NCBI GenBank assembly: GCA_038735125.1
Contig: JAVYNU010000001.1
Location: 248,001 to 312,000 of the forward strand
Direction: 5' to 3'
Source of the DNA: Ignisphaera sp.
GTDB taxonomy: Archaea > Thermoproteota > Thermoprotei_A > Sulfolobales > Ignisphaeraceae
Length of the DNA stretch: 64,000 nt
Part shown: positions 8,618 to 17,491 of the stretch, piece after piece
Layout of the letters: each line of letters starts with the position of its first letter
Position numbering within the stretch: the first letter of the stretch is position 1
Made by a program: the position numbers and the translations under genes
The notes under the pieces: model-generated
What the model saw: only the letters and a program-made list of their open reading frames with translations
The model's database searches: none
What the model was told of the DNA's origin: nothing

Positions 8618-9037
8618 TTATTGGAAGCAGAGCTTGGCGGTGCCATTATGACACTCTACTTCGGTATCTACATCATCTGCTACTGCATTGTATACATCTT
8701 CAGGTAGCTTTGCAACACCTATGATATTGCATAGTATCATTCCAGTTACAACAACAGGATCTGGATCGACCATTAATATTGCCTTTGGGGCTAGCCCTTT
8801 TTTACAAAGTGAGTATAGGACATAGACCCCCACGGTGCTTCCACGAAACCTTTTTACAATCAATATGGTGTTAGCAAGGCTCTTTCCTTTTGCTTTCAAA
8901 TCTTGTGCTATTATCTTGCCACTTTCTCTATCAACATCTCCAAGAAATGATAGTGTATCTAATTTGATTGTCCTGCCAAACGCGTTGCCTTTCCCAATGA
9001 TTATAACATTACTTAGCTCTATACACCTATTATGCAT
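8618..9037 (-). CDS. Phosphomevalonate dehydratase small subunit (aconitase X swivel domain)
   Basis: A 139-residue DUF126/AcnX-S protein. Recognisable elements are LSFLGDVDRESGKI, the RGSTVG loop with the serine that binds substrate in aconitase-fold swivel domains, and APKAILMVDPDPVVVTG. With the large subunit it dehydrates (R)-5-phosphomevalonate to trans-anhydromevalonate 5-phosphate in the archaeal mevalonate pathway (first shown in Aeropyrum pernix). Its start lies inside the end of the large-subunit gene (19-base overlap), so the two are translated together. Confidence 0.88.
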   Translation of the reverse strand: MHNRCIELSNVIIIGKGNAFGRTIKLDTLSFLGDVDRESGKIIAQDLKAKGKSLANTILIVKRFRGSTVGVYVLYSLCKKGLAPKAILMVDPDPVVVTGMILCNIIGVAKLPEDVYNAVADDVDTEVECHNGTAKLCFQ

Positions 9038-10212
9038 GGCTTTGCACCTGACAGGTTGTACAGATAGTGTATTGCTTTGCCATGGGGTGTATAAACCGAT
9101 GCCATATTTAACAGCCTCAAGTTTGAGACAACAGCACAGCTGCCAGGCATAATCTCTACATTTATTTTGTGGCGCTCTCTAATCTTATTGATTATGTTGC
9201 TGATTTCGACGCTCCTTATATTGAGGTTTGCTCCTACAGTTACAATTATTTTGCTTATTCCATGCTTTTTAAAAATGTCTATATATTCATCTCTAAGTAG
9301 CATCAGCATCTCCTCTTGGGTTAGATGAGGACATCCAAGAAGCAGTGCATCGCTTTTGCACAACATGTTGTCAATGCTTTGGTAAAGCTCTTTTTCATCT
9401 ATATGAATCCTTTCAATGCTAGAATCGATGATATAGGTATTTGGAGGTGTTATACCATCTAGTATAGCCATTGAAGCTGACGAGGTTGATGCAATTGATG
9501 CAAGCATATTTTTTAGAAGCAGATTAAACATAGCCTCTTTTTCTACAGAGTATTTTGCTTTTATGTATGGAACACCTCTTGTTAATCTGCCAATGTGAAG
9601 ACCTAGAAGACTTGCAAGGAGAATTGAATTAATGTTGAATTCGATGATGATCTCTTCTGATGCAGTTCTATTTTCAATTCGATGCATACCAGAATCATAT
9701 GTTTTGCCTATTAAAGCCGCCATCAGAGCTGTTATGCCGCCTTCTCTATTTGTGAATGCGCCTAAAACGGAGTTGGCATATATTACAGCGCTTGATTCAG
9801 CCCAAGCAAGATGTTCTCCTATAGCTGGTTTTCTAAGTGCGTATGGTATACATGTAAAGCTGTTTGGATCAATTCCTATTTTTATAAGTGCTTCTATTAT
9901 TTGTATTTGCTTTCTATTCAATTCTTCATTATTATATAGGGATAGCCCAGCAAATGAGTAGGGATTGGCAGTTGTATATACTCTGGTTTTAGCACCTTTT
10001 TGACTCAAATCCGTTAGAAACTCTAGGCCTTCATCCCCTATATTGAAGTATGAAACGCCTGAGATGTGAGCGTGTGCAATGTCTATTAGTCTTTCTGCCC
10101 CAAAAACTTCGCCAACTTTGACTATGATTTCCATAGCCTTCTTAGTGACTTCCCCAAATTCTCCGCTAAGCATCTTCTCCTCGATTCTACTCAGATACAT
10201 TTCTTCTTTCAC
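9019..10212 (-). CDS. Phosphomevalonate dehydratase large subunit (aconitase X)
   Basis: A 397-residue DUF521/AcnX-L protein that carries the [4Fe-4S] cluster. The hallmark AESSAVIYANSVLGAFTNR is around residues 138-156, with conserved cysteines in FTCIPYALRKP, LLGCPHLTQEE and MPGSCAVVS. It forms the dehydratase with the small subunit downstream. The ATG overlaps the stop of the UbiD-like decarboxylase gene by 4 bases, so three consecutive genes give two consecutive steps towards isopentenyl phosphate for archaeal ether lipids. No fusion or truncation is evident. Confidence 0.9.
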   Translation of the reverse strand: MKEEMYLSRIEEKMLSGEFGEVTKKAMEIIVKVGEVFGAERLIDIAHAHISGVSYFNIGDEGLEFLTDLSQKGAKTRVYTTANPYSFAGLSLYNNEELNRKQIQIIEALIKIGIDPNSFTCIPYALRKPAIGEHLAWAESSAVIYANSVLGAFTNREGGITALMAALIGKTYDSGMHRIENRTASEEIIIEFNINSILLASLLGLHIGRLTRGVPYIKAKYSVEKEAMFNLLLKNMLASIASTSSASMAILDGITPPNTYIIDSSIERIHIDEKELYQSIDNMLCKSDALLLGCPHLTQEEMLMLLRDEYIDIFKKHGISKIIVTVGANLNIRSVEISNIINKIRERHKINVEIMPGSCAVVSNLRLLNMASVYTPHGKAIHYLYNLSGAKPCIIGV

Positions 10213-11510
10213 TCAATTTTTACATATTCAAATTGTTTCTTATTTGCTGATACAGGTAGTGTAAGGTCTAGTCCAAGCTTGTCACATATACCGTCTGGGG
10301 AAGACGGATCTAGTGTGGAGCACCTGCTTTTCTCGACAATTACCATGCTTTCTTTTCCTCTAAACCTTGTTGCCAAAGCCCATACAAGTTTGTCGAGGGA
10401 ATCCACATCAACATCATTATCTATAGCTATTGCTATCTTGGCGCTTGGATGGCCTGAAAAAGCGGCTAGGATGGCGTTTTTAGCATCTCCATCGGTGTTC
10501 TTAGCTATGGACAGCACTATTATAAGCCATGAGCCAGCCGATTCTAACAACCTCACCCTATACACTCTGGGAACAACATTGCTTACAGTTTGCCATATCA
10601 TAGCCTCTCTATGGAAACTCTGCAACAGTTTGTGCTCCTTACCGGCAGGCAGTATCACATGGAAATACTCTTCAAGATTAACATACATACCATCAATTGC
10701 TATCAACGGTTCTTTTCTTCTAGCGTCATACAGATGCAAAAGATCGACGAATGGCCCCTCCTCAACAAACTGTGTTATTGACACTCTTCCTTCTAGGACT
10801 AGAGCGGCTGAAGCAGGTACTGGAATTCCATACTTGGGTGTGTATACTATTGAAAAATCGTTTAAAATATTGGGGACTAGATCCAGCTCAAAAACTCCGA
10901 AAGGTGGGGAAGATGCGGCCATCAATTCGACAGCTGGATGTACGCCAACAACAATGGCTACAGGCATTTCTTTTCCGCTTTTCCTATATTGATCATATAT
11001 ATATCTTAAATGGCGGGGAACAATTCTGGCGACTACGCTATTCTTTGTTACCAGCATTGTTCTGTGGATAGAGGCGTTGCAGACATTGTCTAGACAGGCT
11101 ATGTATATTGCTGATGATAGGTATCTACCGCCATCCCCGGGATAGAACTTTATGAATGGTATCGAGGTTAAATCGACCTCTTTTACTGTTGAGTAATAGT
11201 TGTGGAAGTCCTTCTCCAAGGGTTTCACAGGTCTTGACAAAGCCTCAACAAGTTTCTTGTAAGCAGCCTCATCATTTTCAACATTTAGAACCTTTCTATA
11301 GAGCCTTGCTCTGCTGTTCAGTACATTGCCAACACATATATGTTTAGATGACCTCACCTTGAATAGTGCTACCTTTTCAGAGGGGTCCAACCGAGCAAGA
11401 AGCTTTGTAGGCTCTAACTCAAAGTCCATTTCTTTAGATGTGTGATCCTCTAACTCACTCTCATCAAGTCCTTTTATGAACGACTTCAACGACATTATTT
11501 TCTGCCTCAA
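10209..11510 (-). CDS. UbiD-family decarboxylase (anhydromevalonate phosphate decarboxylase)
   Basis: A 433-residue UbiD-type enzyme using prenylated FMN. Family features include the helix FHREAMIWQTVSNVVPRVYR and the IDNDVDVDSLDKLVWALATR segment, which corresponds to the D-D-I-D-V metal/cofactor region near the C-terminus. It heads the operon with the aconitase X subunits, which strongly favours decarboxylation of trans-anhydromevalonate 5-phosphate to isopentenyl phosphate rather than an aromatic substrate. The prenyl-FMN synthase UbiX and isopentenyl phosphate kinase needed for the pathway are not in this window. Confidence 0.88.
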   Translation of the reverse strand: MRQKIMSLKSFIKGLDESELEDHTSKEMDFELEPTKLLARLDPSEKVALFKVRSSKHICVGNVLNSRARLYRKVLNVENDEAAYKKLVEALSRPVKPLEKDFHNYYSTVKEVDLTSIPFIKFYPGDGGRYLSSAIYIACLDNVCNASIHRTMLVTKNSVVARIVPRHLRYIYDQYRKSGKEMPVAIVVGVHPAVELMAASSPPFGVFELDLVPNILNDFSIVYTPKYGIPVPASAALVLEGRVSITQFVEEGPFVDLLHLYDARRKEPLIAIDGMYVNLEEYFHVILPAGKEHKLLQSFHREAMIWQTVSNVVPRVYRVRLLESAGSWLIIVLSIAKNTDGDAKNAILAAFSGHPSAKIAIAIDNDVDVDSLDKLVWALATRFRGKESMVIVEKSRCSTLDPSSPDGICDKLGLDLTLPVSANKKQFEYVKIE

Positions 11511-11649
11511 ATAAACTCTGAACGTGTTTATAGTTATAGGTATTAATGAAGAGACTTAAACATATTGATATTCATAATCCCATATTCTGGATAATGATCT
11601 TTCTGAAACTGTTAACGGATTGAAAATAATGCTGATACTAACTAGGTAA

Positions 11650-12957
11650 TCATATAACACATTTGACTATCTTTCCTTTGTCTGCAAATTCCTCGTTTAG
11701 TATAATCCTCCCTACAACAATCCCTCTAACATCTCCATCATACTCTGTTAAAATGCAAAACTCTTTTTTGGCAAGATCAACCGAATCTATTACCCCCATG
11801 CCCACCTCTTCCATATTTTCGTTTAGAAGTGCTACCAGCGCCCCTTTTGCAAAAGAAGGTTTAATTACGTAGATATTTTCATGGCCCAATTGCAGAGTAT
11901 CTATTTTTGCATCGCTTTGCAATGCCAAGACGAGCAGATCTTCATATTTGCTTGCCATAATAATGTCTATTCCAATCTTGCTTTTCAGTGCCTCAATCCC
12001 TTCCTGATATGAGGCTCCATTAAATAGACAAGAGTCTAGAATGGCTATATCATTAATGTTAAAGCATCTTTTCTTTGCATTTCGAAGATATTGAACGTAG
12101 TTTACTCTCCTTAGTTGTCTCCTATCATCCCTACTCCTACTCTTCACCACAGCTGGAGATGGAACACAGTAGACCTTTGTTACTGAAAACTTCGAAAATG
12201 TATCTGCCAAGGGTCTGCAAAAAGCATCGCTGCCCATTATCGCTATTGACGTGGGCTTCACACTCTTTATTAGCTGGGTTTTAAACTGTATTGATGCTAA
12301 ATCGCCGAACCATCCATCAGTATTTACGATTATCAGATTGGATCCTTTCTCTTCAGCAATGTTTATAAGCTCAACTACAGATGCTATGATCCTAGCCATT
12401 GCTATGCCATAAGATGGTGTTATAAATCCTATAAAACGTTTTACGTCACCTGTTACTTCTCTTAACCAAAGTATCTTTCTATCCATAATTTTCATTGCTA
12501 TAAATCCTGGAGGAGCTAAATCACACTGCCCAACATCAGCATCTATTATTGCGCTTTTCAGCCCATGCTCTATTCCTAGATTTGATAAGAGTGTGGCAAA
12601 TGATGTTTTGCCACTTTCAACAGGCCCTAAAACAATTACTCTCCCACCCTTATCAACAATCTCCTTGCCTATAGTCTCCCATACATCAATTGGTTCTTCG
12701 CCAGGTAGTGGCTCCTCTATACCGCCACCCTCTCCGATAAAGATACTTAGATTAGCGGCCTCAATTGCTTTGATTCCATAACTTCTGTATCTACTTATCC
12801 AAACTTCTTGACCCTTGCACAAAACTATTCCAAGTAATCTAATGCATCCATCTTCTACATGAATCCTTGCCGGGCCTAGAATCCTCAAAATCTTGTCCTT
12901 ATCCAACGTGATTCTAGCCCGCACATTGTGAGGTACCATTAGCGAAGATGAAGCCAT
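11650..12957 (-). CDS. Polynucleotide 5'-hydroxyl-kinase of the Clp1/Grc3 family
   Basis: A 435-residue RNA/DNA 5'-kinase. Walker A is VLGPVESGKTSFATLL (about residues 105-120), followed by IDADVGQCDLAPPG, the family-specific motif after the P-loop, and the VNTDGWFGD segment. An N-terminal beta-rich domain and a C-terminal domain flank the kinase core, as in archaeal Clp1/Grc3 proteins that phosphorylate RNA 5' ends in tRNA or rRNA processing. It is monocistronic or follows the 13006 gene closely (48-bp gap). Function assigned by family. Confidence 0.85.
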   Translation of the reverse strand: MASSSLMVPHNVRARITLDKDKILRILGPARIHVEDGCIRLLGIVLCKGQEVWISRYRSYGIKAIEAANLSIFIGEGGGIEEPLPGEEPIDVWETIGKEIVDKGGRVIVLGPVESGKTSFATLLSNLGIEHGLKSAIIDADVGQCDLAPPGFIAMKIMDRKILWLREVTGDVKRFIGFITPSYGIAMARIIASVVELINIAEEKGSNLIIVNTDGWFGDLASIQFKTQLIKSVKPTSIAIMGSDAFCRPLADTFSKFSVTKVYCVPSPAVVKSRSRDDRRQLRRVNYVQYLRNAKKRCFNINDIAILDSCLFNGASYQEGIEALKSKIGIDIIMASKYEDLLVLALQSDAKIDTLQLGHENIYVIKPSFAKGALVALLNENMEEVGMGVIDSVDLAKKEFCILTEYDGDVRGIVVGRIILNEEFADKGKIVKCVI

Positions 12958-13005
12958 ATGCTGTCGCCTCCGATGTTGTATTATGAGTGTGATCTTTTCT
13001 ATGAG

Positions 13006-13671
13006 TTAATGTTTTTGGAAAGCCTTTAAAGCTATGTTTATAGCTGCAATAGAGTCTTCATCTAAGTTGTCATCAACAATTATTGAATGTCTTGAGGTTT
13101 TATGCTCGTGAACTAATTCAATTAGAATATCTCTTGGCAACTCCTTGAGCAAATTATCTATGAATTTAGCAAGCCTTGATTGAATAAGTTTGCTTGGTAT
13201 ACCAATTCTAATTATTTTTTTCTTGGCGGGGATGCTTTCAAAGAATATTTTCAGCATATTGATGACCATTTCATCGCTTCTATAGCTTTTAGCAAAGATC
13301 AGCTCGGAATCGGCAAATAAGGCCAAGCCTATGTTGAGACCATAATCTATGCCCGCTATTAAAACTTCTATTACTCTCCTATCTATTCTAGATAGTGCCA
13401 ATGCTAATATAACGTTTTTTTCTATTGTAGATTCGTCAATTCGTATTATAATGCCATTCAAGGCGCAATTAATAGATTTTAGGTAGCTTATGCCATAGTC
13501 ATCGACAAGAATTATATAGTCAGCTAGATCACTCTCAACACAGCTGCTATCATAGATGCCAGAATATGTAATGTCAAATACTCTTAACAAATCTATGACT
13601 TTGTACAGGATTTTTGAATTGTATATTGAAAGTACAATGCCCCTCTTCTGTTTCCCAACCGCTATTACCAC
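13006..13671 (-). CDS. Unassigned protein with a possible RNase H-fold nuclease domain
   Basis: A 221-residue protein I do not recognise as a named family. The second half begins VLIAGIDYGLNIGLALF (about residues 102-118), like the first strand of RuvC/RuvX-type RNase H folds (GIDxG-xx-GlAl), and ends HEHKTSRHSIIVDDNLDEDSI, where such nucleases carry acidic residues before a helix (IAAINIALKAF). The first Asp and a later Asp/Glu cluster could bind metal. The N-terminal about 100 residues look like an alpha/beta domain. Its neighbours are the 5'-kinase and phospholipid synthase. The nuclease idea is inference from these short matches. Confidence 0.5.
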   Translation of the reverse strand: MVIAVGKQKRGIVLSIYNSKILYKVIDLLRVFDITYSGIYDSSCVESDLADYIILVDDYGISYLKSINCALNGIIIRIDESTIEKNVILALALSRIDRRVIEVLIAGIDYGLNIGLALFADSELIFAKSYRSDEMVINMLKIFFESIPAKKKIIRIGIPSKLIQSRLAKFIDNLLKELPRDILIELVHEHKTSRHSIIVDDNLDEDSIAAINIALKAFQKH

Positions 13672-13684
13672 CCCCAGTTAACAA

Positions 13685-13745
13685 GATGTCAGCAATTTTA
13701 TTAACATCACCACCATCAGTTCCCGGATTCCTCTTCATCAATAGT
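13685..13745 (-). ncRNA. C/D box-like sRNA candidate (weaker)
   Basis: Read on the minus strand: C box TTGATGA (13741-13735), a 15-nt guide, D' CTGA (13719-13716), 5-nt spacer, C' GTGATGT (13710-13704), an 11-nt guide, D CTGA (13692-13689). A CATATTTT near 13763-13770 could be its TATA box. Against it: the C box starts with T, one guide is longer than usual, and the other guide is very A/T-rich. No rRNA target was recognised. Confidence 0.35.
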
Positions 13746-13803
13746 AGTTTTAAGCTTTTGGGAAAATATGCTTTATGCTGAAAATTGTTTGAGGTGGACA
13801 ACA

Positions 13804-14388
13804 ATGTTAGGTATGCTGAGAACTCGTGTTTCAAAAGTTGTTAACTCCATAGCTGGCCACATTAATGTTGATCCAAATGCTATAACATTTTCAGGATTGG
13901 CAGCATCCTTTACTTCATTAGTATTTGCAGCAACGGGCTCATACATATTTGTAATCCCTGTCCTTGTAGTGGTATCTGGGGTAACAGATGTGCTTGACGG
14001 TGCTGTAGCCAGAGTTAAAAGAAAGGCTTCCACATGGGGATCTATATTCGATTCTTTTTGCGATAGAGTCATCGAAGCAAATTACTTCATATCATTAATG
14101 TTACTAGAGGTAAATCATCTTCTTATTTCCCTAGCCATTGTAGTATCTTTCCTCATCAGTTATCTGAGGGCTTTGGGAGAGTGGAGAGGGGTCAAATTAG
14201 AGGGCGTAGGAATTCTTGAACATGGAGAACGGATGATAATAATATTCCTTTCTTCTCTTGTCATAGCCATTGATCCTAAAAAAGGTGTGCAATGGGCAAA
14301 CATTTTAACAGGTGCACTTGTATTACTTGGCATTATATCTTCTCTGCAGAGACTTCTTACGATATATAGTAAATTGCATGCACATTGA
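13804..14388 (+). CDS. CDP-alcohol phosphatidyltransferase (archaetidylinositol phosphate synthase-like)
   Basis: A 194-residue membrane enzyme that joins a polar head (probably inositol phosphate) to CDP-archaeol. The full CDP-alcohol signature is present at about residues 60-85: D-x2-DG-x2-AR-x8-G-x3-D-x3-D, read as DVLDGAVARVKRKASTWG then SIFDSFCD. Hydrophobic helices follow. I start at ATG 13804 because GAGGTG (13791-13796) lies 7 bases before it; the longer reading from 13768 would place that Shine-Dalgarno inside the gene. Size and motif match archaeal AIP synthases. Confidence 0.88.
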   Translation: MLGMLRTRVSKVVNSIAGHINVDPNAITFSGLAASFTSLVFAATGSYIFVIPVLVVVSGVTDVLDGAVARVKRKASTWGSIFDSFCDRVIEANYFISLMLLEVNHLLISLAIVVSFLISYLRALGEWRGVKLEGVGILEHGERMIIIFLSSLVIAIDPKKGVQWANILTGALVLLGIISSLQRLLTIYSKLHAH

Positions 14389-14391
14389 TTT

Positions 14392-14676
14392 CTATAGTTT
14401 TGTAGCCTTCTTCCTCTCGTCCTCTGCTCTAACCTTTATGATTCCATAGAATATCGCGCAGTTAATGCAATAACACTTTGTCACAGGATATCTCATTATT
14501 ATTGCACCTTTCTTCTCTAGTTCGCTAGCAAGCTGTGGATCCACAGGAGAATACATTCTTGTAACACATACTGCCTTATCTTCTGGTATTAAGGCGCCAC
14601 AATTATCGCAGTGTATCCTAGATACAGATCCTTTATCTCCCTTTCTTCTTCCTCTATTCTCTCTTTTCTTGGGCAC
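14392..14676 (-). CDS. rps26e: 30S ribosomal protein S26e
   Basis: Small-subunit protein found in crenarchaea and eukaryotes, near the mRNA exit channel. Zinc ligands appear as CDNCGALIPEDKAVC and CYCINC, typical of S26e, and the basic N-terminus PKKRENRGRRKGDKG is normal for the family. I choose GTG at 14674-14676 (MPKKR-like start, preceded by GGTGG) over the upstream ATG at 14706, which would add ten residues not usual in S26e. Convergent with the phospholipid synthase, ending 4 bases from it. Confidence 0.92.
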   Translation of the reverse strand: MPKKRENRGRRKGDKGSVSRIHCDNCGALIPEDKAVCVTRMYSPVDPQLASELEKKGAIIMRYPVTKCYCINCAIFYGIIKVRAEDERKKATKL

Positions 14677-14744
14677 CACAAGCCACCGTTCAGTATAGGT
14701 ATTCATATCAAAGCTTAAAAATGATAATTAAATCGTTGGTATTT

Positions 14745-16226
14745 CTAGTATTTTTTGGCTATACCTATAAATGTTCTTGCCGGCCTATTACAGAATGCGC
14801 AACCTCTATATCCATTGACCTTCTCATTAATTCTAAGCATATTTAATGAGTCTTTATAGATCTCTCCTAGTGCACTTATACCTTCCAAACCTTCTAACTT
14901 GCTATACACACATTTCTCATCTCCACACCATGGGAGTATTGCCACACCACCCTCTTCTTTTATAAAGTTTACCGCCTCATCAAAATTGCCAAATAGTTTT
15001 ATATTAGATAGAAACTCTTTCCACGCTCTGTTACTCAAATTCTGGAATATGTCATTTAGCAATAATTTGATCTTCTCAGTCAATTGATCGACTGCAATAA
15101 CATCTCTTTTCATGGTGTCGCGTCTAAAGATTGTCACAACATTGTTTGAAAGCTCTTTTAGACCTACTTCAATTCTTATAGGCACACCTTTTAACTCCCA
15201 TTCAAAGAATTTGTCCACAGGTCTTAAATCATCTCTATAGTCTTCGTATACCCTGATCCCACTTTCTCTAAGCATCTTTGCTATTTTTCTGCAATACTCC
15301 ATTATCTTCTCCTTTGACTCTTGATGATATATAGGCACTATTACTGCTTGGTATGGCGCTATATTGGGGGGTAGGATAAGACCCCTGTCATCGCTGTGAA
15401 ACGCTATTACGGACGCTATAACCCTTTCGGAAATTCCGTAGCTGGTTTGCCAGGCATAATCAATTGTCTCATCTCTTTTCTGGATCTTTACATCAAAGAC
15501 TCTTGTAAATGTCTGACCCAGATTGTGCACAGTCCCAATTTGCACAGCTCTCTTATCGGGGAATATGGTGTCAAAGGCGATCGTGTATAGAGCCCCGGCA
15601 AACTTGTCCCACTGGGGCCTTCTTGAAATTATATAGGGTATTCCTAGAGAATCAAAAAACTTCCTGTATATCTCGATAGCTTCAGCAATCTGCCTTTCGC
15701 TATCCTCAAAATCTTCGTGAACTGTGTGAGCCTCTTTAAATGTTGTAATCTCCCTTACCCTAATCATCGGCTTCGTCATCTTAGTTTCGCATCTAAACAC
15801 ACTCACAATTTGATAATATTTTTTGGGGAGTTGCCTATAGCTCTTGATCCACAAACTCTCCATGTAGCCTATTGCTGTTTCGCTTGTTGGCCTCAAAGCT
15901 AGTTTAACATCCATGTTTTCTAGACCTGCTTTGGTAACCCAAAATACCTCTCCCTCGAAACCTCTAACATGCTCGCTCTCTTTTCTAAACAAAGTCTCTG
16001 GTATTAACAAAGGCAAGAGTATTTCTTCGTGACCCTTCTCATCAAGCAAATTACGAATTATTTCTATAACCCTCTTTCTAATCTGAAACCCATAGGGTAG
16101 CCAAACACCCATACCCTTTACCGGATATCTTCCATAGTCATAAATCTCCGCCTCAGATATTATCCAGTCAAACCACTCGCTGAAACCCTCTCCATATTTT
16201 TTTGGATACTGCTTAGAGGTTGCCAC
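14745..16226 (-). CDS. proS: Prolyl-tRNA synthetase, archaeal/eukaryotic type
   Basis: A 493-residue class II synthetase attaching proline to tRNA-Pro. Motif 2 contains [20 protein letters not shown], and [15 protein letters not shown] marks the proline-binding region. There is no bacterial INS editing insert, and the C-terminal extension carries CGDEKC and GCAFCNRPA zinc-type cysteines before the ending IGIAKKY, as in archaeal ProRS. The start is GTG (16224-16226), preceded by AGGTAGGTG. It lies between S26e and TrmI, a translation neighbourhood. Complete and probably functional. Confidence 0.95.
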   Translation of the reverse strand: MATSKQYPKKYGEGFSEWFDWIISEAEIYDYGRYPVKGMGVWLPYGFQIRKRVIEIIRNLLDEKGHEEILLPLLIPETLFRKESEHVRGFEGEVFWVTKAGLENMDVKLALRPTSETAIGYMESLWIKSYRQLPKKYYQIVSVFRCETKMTKPMIRVREITTFKEAHTVHEDFEDSERQIAEAIEIYRKFFDSLGIPYIISRRPQWDKFAGALYTIAFDTIFPDKRAVQIGTVHNLGQTFTRVFDVKIQKRDETIDYAWQTSYGISERVIASVIAFHSDDRGLILPPNIAPYQAVIVPIYHQESKEKIMEYCRKIAKMLRESGIRVYEDYRDDLRPVDKFFEWELKGVPIRIEVGLKELSNNVVTIFRRDTMKRDVIAVDQLTEKIKLLLNDIFQNLSNRAWKEFLSNIKLFGNFDEAVNFIKEEGGVAILPWCGDEKCVYSKLEGLEGISALGEIYKDSLNMLRINEKVNGYRGCAFCNRPARTFIGIAKKY

Positions 16227-16264
16227 GAAGCCAGCACCTACCTATGCTATGATGTACACTAAAA

Positions 16265-17068
16265 CTAGCTGCTTTTAACTATTTTTCTTGCAAACACTAT
16301 GAAACCTGTATGGCCAACCATGTAGGTAGAGGGCCTTATAGCTACTCTCGATAACTCGAATTCTCTTAGCATTATCTCAAAAGCTCTAATATCTATGAAG
16401 CCACCGAAATCCTCTAAAGCATTGTACAGTTTTATAAGCTGCTGTATCGATGGTATGAAGAATGCTATTGGTGCAGATGGCTTTAGAGAGATATGCAGAG
16501 CTTCTAGAGCTTCCCAAGGATCCGGCATGTCAATAACCGCTGCATCGAAACCTGTTTCGTCTATGCCTTTTCTCACATCAGCAAGTTTCAAGGTAACATA
16601 TTTATCTAGTCCCAGCTTTTCGAGGTTCTCCTTAGCCACTTTCAGAAACTCTTCTCTAATATCATAGCCGTATACATGGCCATCAGGTTTAACAATATAT
16701 GCTAATAAGGCAGTTGTATTGCCAGATCCAACCCCCGCTTCCAACACCTTGGCGCCAGGTCCTAGACCAAGCATTAGTATTATGAAGCCCAAGTCCTTTG
16801 GATAAATTACCTGTGTAACTCTTTTCAAACCCTTGTCGATATAGTCCATGATGAGTGGTTTTAAGGCCCATGCTCTAATGTTTAACGAGGTTTTTATTTG
16901 GGATCCCTTCTCTTTTCCAACAATGTCATCGGCTATTATAATGCCCTTGTCTGACGATATTTTCTCTCCTTGTTTGAGTCTTGTGAGAATTTTTCTCCTC
17001 TTATCAATGTATATTAACACATAATCGCCATAGTTAAATACCTCATTTTGGCTCAGAACTGGTGTCAT
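16265..17068 (-). CDS. trmI: tRNA (adenine-N1)-methyltransferase TrmI
   Basis: A 267-residue S-adenosylmethionine-dependent enzyme that makes m1A in the T-loop (positions 57/58 in archaea). The SAM-binding core is LEAGVGSGNTTALLAY, then YGYDIREEF and a catalytic-region DAAVIDMPDPWEALE. The N-terminal beta domain is typical. A TATA-like TTTATATTC at 17111-17119 predicts a start near 17090, 22 bases ahead of the ATG. The ATG and first codons are shared with the C/D RNA candidate at 17050-17104, so the sRNA and mRNA compete for the same bases. Confidence 0.93.
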   Translation of the reverse strand: MTPVLSQNEVFNYGDYVLIYIDKRRKILTRLKQGEKISSDKGIIIADDIVGKEKGSQIKTSLNIRAWALKPLIMDYIDKGLKRVTQVIYPKDLGFIILMLGLGPGAKVLEAGVGSGNTTALLAYIVKPDGHVYGYDIREEFLKVAKENLEKLGLDKYVTLKLADVRKGIDETGFDAAVIDMPDPWEALEALHISLKPSAPIAFFIPSIQQLIKLYNALEDFGGFIDIRAFEIMLREFELSRVAIRPSTYMVGHTGFIVFARKIVKSS

Positions 17069-17104
17069 ATATCACCACTCAGTAATACCAACCATCATCA
17101 TCAC
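17050..17104 (-). ncRNA. C/D box guide sRNA overlapping the trmI start; predicted 16S 530-loop guide
   Basis: Minus strand: C ATGATGA (17101-17095), 12-nt guide (17094-17083), D' CTGA (17082-17079), 3-nt spacer, C' GTGATAT (17075-17069, imperfect), 12-nt guide (17068-17057), D CTGA (17056-17053). The D' guide TGGTTGGTATTA pairs with the conserved crenarchaeal 16S stretch UAAUACCAGCC (530 loop) over 11 positions with one G-U pair. By the D+5 rule this targets the A equivalent to E. coli A535. The D guide spans the trmI start codon. A TATA-like GTAAATAAG (17136-17144) could start it near 17114. The target is from remembered consensus. Confidence 0.65.
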
Positions 17105-17175
17105 CACTATAGAATATAAACTCGTTTGGGTGGTAAATAAGATTAGAATAAAATTTGTGTGGTAAGGGGATAAAA

Positions 17176-17388
17176 CTATATCTCTTCTATTACTTCGATA
17201 ACCTTAGACCTACCACCCTTCTTTCTAGGCTTCTCCAAACTATAACCATTCTCCCATAGCTCTTTCTTCAACAGCTCTCTAATTGCTGTTCTTATAACCT
17301 CACTTCTTGATGTGTACCTCCCCATTTTCACTAACTCATCAATTGCTTCAAGATAAGATTCTGGCATTTTTACTGTTACAATACGCAT
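17176..17388 (-). CDS. Ribbon-helix-helix (CopG/NikR-type) transcription regulator
   Basis: A 70-residue DNA-binding protein: the strand [16 protein letters not shown] followed by two helices with [18 protein letters not shown], the classic dimeric RHH fold. The C-terminus is basic ([10 protein letters not shown]). ATG 17388 is chosen because AGGTGGTG lies about 9 bases upstream; a GTG at 17403 would place that site inside the gene. No toxin gene is adjacent, so it is more likely a regulator than an antitoxin. Regulon unknown. Confidence 0.82.
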   Translation of the reverse strand: MRIVTVKMPESYLEAIDELVKMGRYTSRSEVIRTAIRELLKKELWENGYSLEKPRKKGGRSKVIEVIEEI

Positions 17389-17491
17389 CTGTTTTAGCAC
17401 CACCTACCTATCTAAATGATGATGATAATTTATAAGTAAGAGAGCGGTTTAAATAATGAGGGAATATCTTATATAAACTGGGGCTGCATCG

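Noticed and set aside
11511-11649. Several CTGA and one ATGATC upstream of the UbiD-like gene
   Set aside because: Box spacing does not fit a C/D RNA (guide would be about 3 nt).
17389-17491. ATGATGATGATAA stretch between the RHH and S25e genes
   Set aside because: Looks like C boxes but no D box follows within 20 bases on either strand.
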